The position numbers and the translations under genes were made by a program. The notes beneath the pieces were generated by a model. That model was not told the DNA's origin. It was given only the letters and a program-made list of their open reading frames with translations, and ran no database searches. Of a DNA stretch of 64,000 nucleotides, positions 62,985-64,000 are shown piece by piece. Source of the stretch: Marivita sp046591575 (GTDB lineage Bacteria; Pseudomonadota; Alphaproteobacteria; Rhodobacterales; Rhodobacteraceae). The stretch is taken from assembly GCF_046591575.1 (NCBI RefSeq), contig NZ_JBIQWA010000010.1, positions 62,001-126,000 of the forward strand, given 5' to 3'. Every line of letters starts with the position of its first letter. Position 1 is the first letter of the stretch.

Positions 62985-64000
62985 TTAGTGGTCCTGGGCG
63001 GCACCCGCGCCACGGGGCACGCGGACGCTTTCGACCAGGTCTTCGATCTCTTGCGGGATATCGGCTGTCATCTTGGACACAGTGAACGCAACCGCAAAGT
63101 TGATCGCGGCACCGATGGCCCCGAAAGAGGTGGACTTGACCGTCCCCAAAAGTGGATCTGCGTCGGTAAAGCTGTTTGTGTCAGGCACAAAGAACCAGCC
63201 CTTGTGCAGGAAGATGTAGATCAGCGTGACAATCAGACCGGCCAGCATCCCGGCAACCGCCCCTTTGTTGTTCACCTTGGTAAAGATGCCCATCATCAGC
63301 GCAGGAAAGATCGACGCCGCCGCCAGACCAAAGGCCAGCGCCACCGTCTGCGCCGCAAAGCCCGGAGGATTGAGGCCCAGATAGGTCGCCACCACAATCG
63401 CCACAGCCATCGCAATACGCGCCGACAAAAGTTCGCCCTTTTCCGAGATATCCGGTCTGATCGAGCCTTTGATCAGGTCGTGCGACACCGCAGACGAGAT
63501 GGCCAGAAGCAGGCCCGCCGCCGTTGACAGCGCCGCCGCCAGACCCCCTGCGGCCACAAGACCGATCACCCAGCTGGGCAGGTTGGCAATTTCGGGATTG
63601 GCCAGAACCAGAATGTCACGGTTGAAGTTGGTCAGCTCGTTTTCCGACCCCCAACCGGCAGCTTCGGCGGCTGCAACGGATTCGGGGTTGTTGTCGTTGA
63701 AATACGCAATCCGACCGTCACCGTTCTTGTCTTCCCAGCCCAGAAGGCCGGTTTTCTGCCAGGTGGCCATCCAGTCATAGCGATCGTCGTTCTGGATCAT
63801 CTCGACCGACACGGGGTCTGACGATGTGCCGTTCGGCCACATCATGTCGCTGATATTCAGACGCGCCATCGCACCCACTGCCGGGGCTGTCAGATACAGC
63901 AGCGCGATAAAGACCAGCGTCCAACCCGCAGACCACCGCGCGTCCGCGACACGGGGCACCGTGAAAAAGCGCATGATGACATGGGGCAGACCCGCGGTCC
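62985..64000 (-). CDS. Sodium:solute symporter (ActP/VC2705-like), 5' part beyond window
   Basis: The C-terminal 337 residues or so of an SSS-family sodium symporter are present. The reading frame continues to the window edge (GLPHVIMRFFTVPRV), so the N-terminal part lies outside. Several helices are visible, with GGLAAALSTAAGLLLAISSAVSHD, which contains the conserved sodium-site region, and VALAFGLAAASIFPALMMGIF. An inserted periplasmic loop carries DKNGDGRIAYF. Neighbouring DUF294 and DnaQ-type genes match the ActP/VC2705 type linked to acetate or other monocarboxylates; the substrate is inferred. Confidence 0.9.
   Translation of the reverse strand, partial: TAGLPHVIMRFFTVPRVADARWSAGWTLVFIALLYLTAPAVGAMARLNISDMMWPNGTSSDPVSVEMIQNDDRYDWMATWQKTGLLGWEDKNGDGRIAYFNDNNPESVAAAEAAGWGSENELTNFNRDILVLANPEIANLPSWVIGLVAAGGLAAALSTAAGLLLAISSAVSHDLIKGSIRPDISEKGELLSARIAMAVAIVVATYLGLNPPGFAAQTVALAFGLAAASIFPALMMGIFTKVNNKGAVAGMLAGLIVTLIYIFLHKGWFFVPDTNSFTDADPLLGTVKSTSFGAIGAAINFAVAFTVSKMTADIPQEIEDLVESVRVPRGAGAAQDH

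Noticed and set aside
1..64000. CRISPR array, tRNA, rRNA, insertion sequence or prophage
   Set aside because: No spaced direct repeats of CRISPR type, no cloverleaf or rRNA-like sequence, and no transposase, integrase or phage structural gene was seen, apart from the phage-tail-like T6SS parts.

Overview
The window looks like a chromosomal segment of a Rhodobacterales (roseobacter-type) alphaproteobacterium. This rests on a moderately GC-rich sequence with alphaproteobacterial codon use, a complete haem-uptake locus of the rhodobacterial type with a TGA-N9-TCA iron-operator-like site, a TRAP transporter, and the order of the type VI secretion genes. Genus and species cannot be read from it. 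No rRNA, tRNA, CRISPR array, transposase or integrase was recognised.

Layout. (1) 382-9679: haem/iron uptake. A leftward operon hmuS-hmuT-hmuU-hmuV plus a haem-oxygenase-like ABM protein is divergent from the TonB-dependent receptor hmuR. A separate leftward operon encodes a small secreted protein, ExbB, two ExbDs and TonB, and would energise the receptor. (2) 10004-13703: a TRAP transporter (dctPQM) with an isocitrate lyase/PEP mutase-family enzyme. (3) 13716-28989: an envelope region with a caspase-like protein ending in a CxxCH motif, a YceI-OmpA fusion, a 1604-residue RTX-type protein carrying an apparently dead metalloprotease domain, a second caspase-like protein with Sel1 repeats and a peptidoglycan-binding end, a small secreted protein, a second complete ExbB/ExbD/ExbD motor whose fifth gene is a TolA-like protein with a BON-like plus DUF4384-like end, and a methyltransferase. 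(4) 29187-52168: a type VI secretion system (T6SS), tssA-tssB-tssC-hcp-tagJ-tssE-tssF-tssG-clpV-vgrG-(unknown)-PAAR-fha-tssK-tssL-tssM-tagF-pppA, all rightward, followed by convergent ppkA kinase and ompA genes and a membrane-anchored M15 peptidase resembling a TagX-type wall hydrolase. No tssJ was found. (5) 56350-64000: ordinary chromosomal genes: a DEAD-box helicase, a TauE/SafE permease, and a leftward set of a membrane DnaQ-type exonuclease, a small membrane protein, a cNMP/CBS/DUF294 protein and the end of a sodium:solute symporter.

How they may work together. The haem block is self-contained: HmuR takes haem across the outer membrane using the first Exb-TonB motor, HmuTUV imports it, and HmuS and the ABM protein handle or break it down. 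The most interesting pattern links regions 3 and 4. The TolA-like partner of the second motor and the T6SS kinase PpkA share the same two-part C-terminal module, in the periplasm by topology, with matching cysteines. Both Exb operons open with paralogous small cysteine-containing secreted proteins. Two caspase-like proteins and two OmpA-domain proteins lie around this motor and the T6SS. I infer, without proof, a proton-motive-force-driven envelope module tied to T6SS sensing or assembly.

All family assignments come from reading motifs and gene order. No database search was run.
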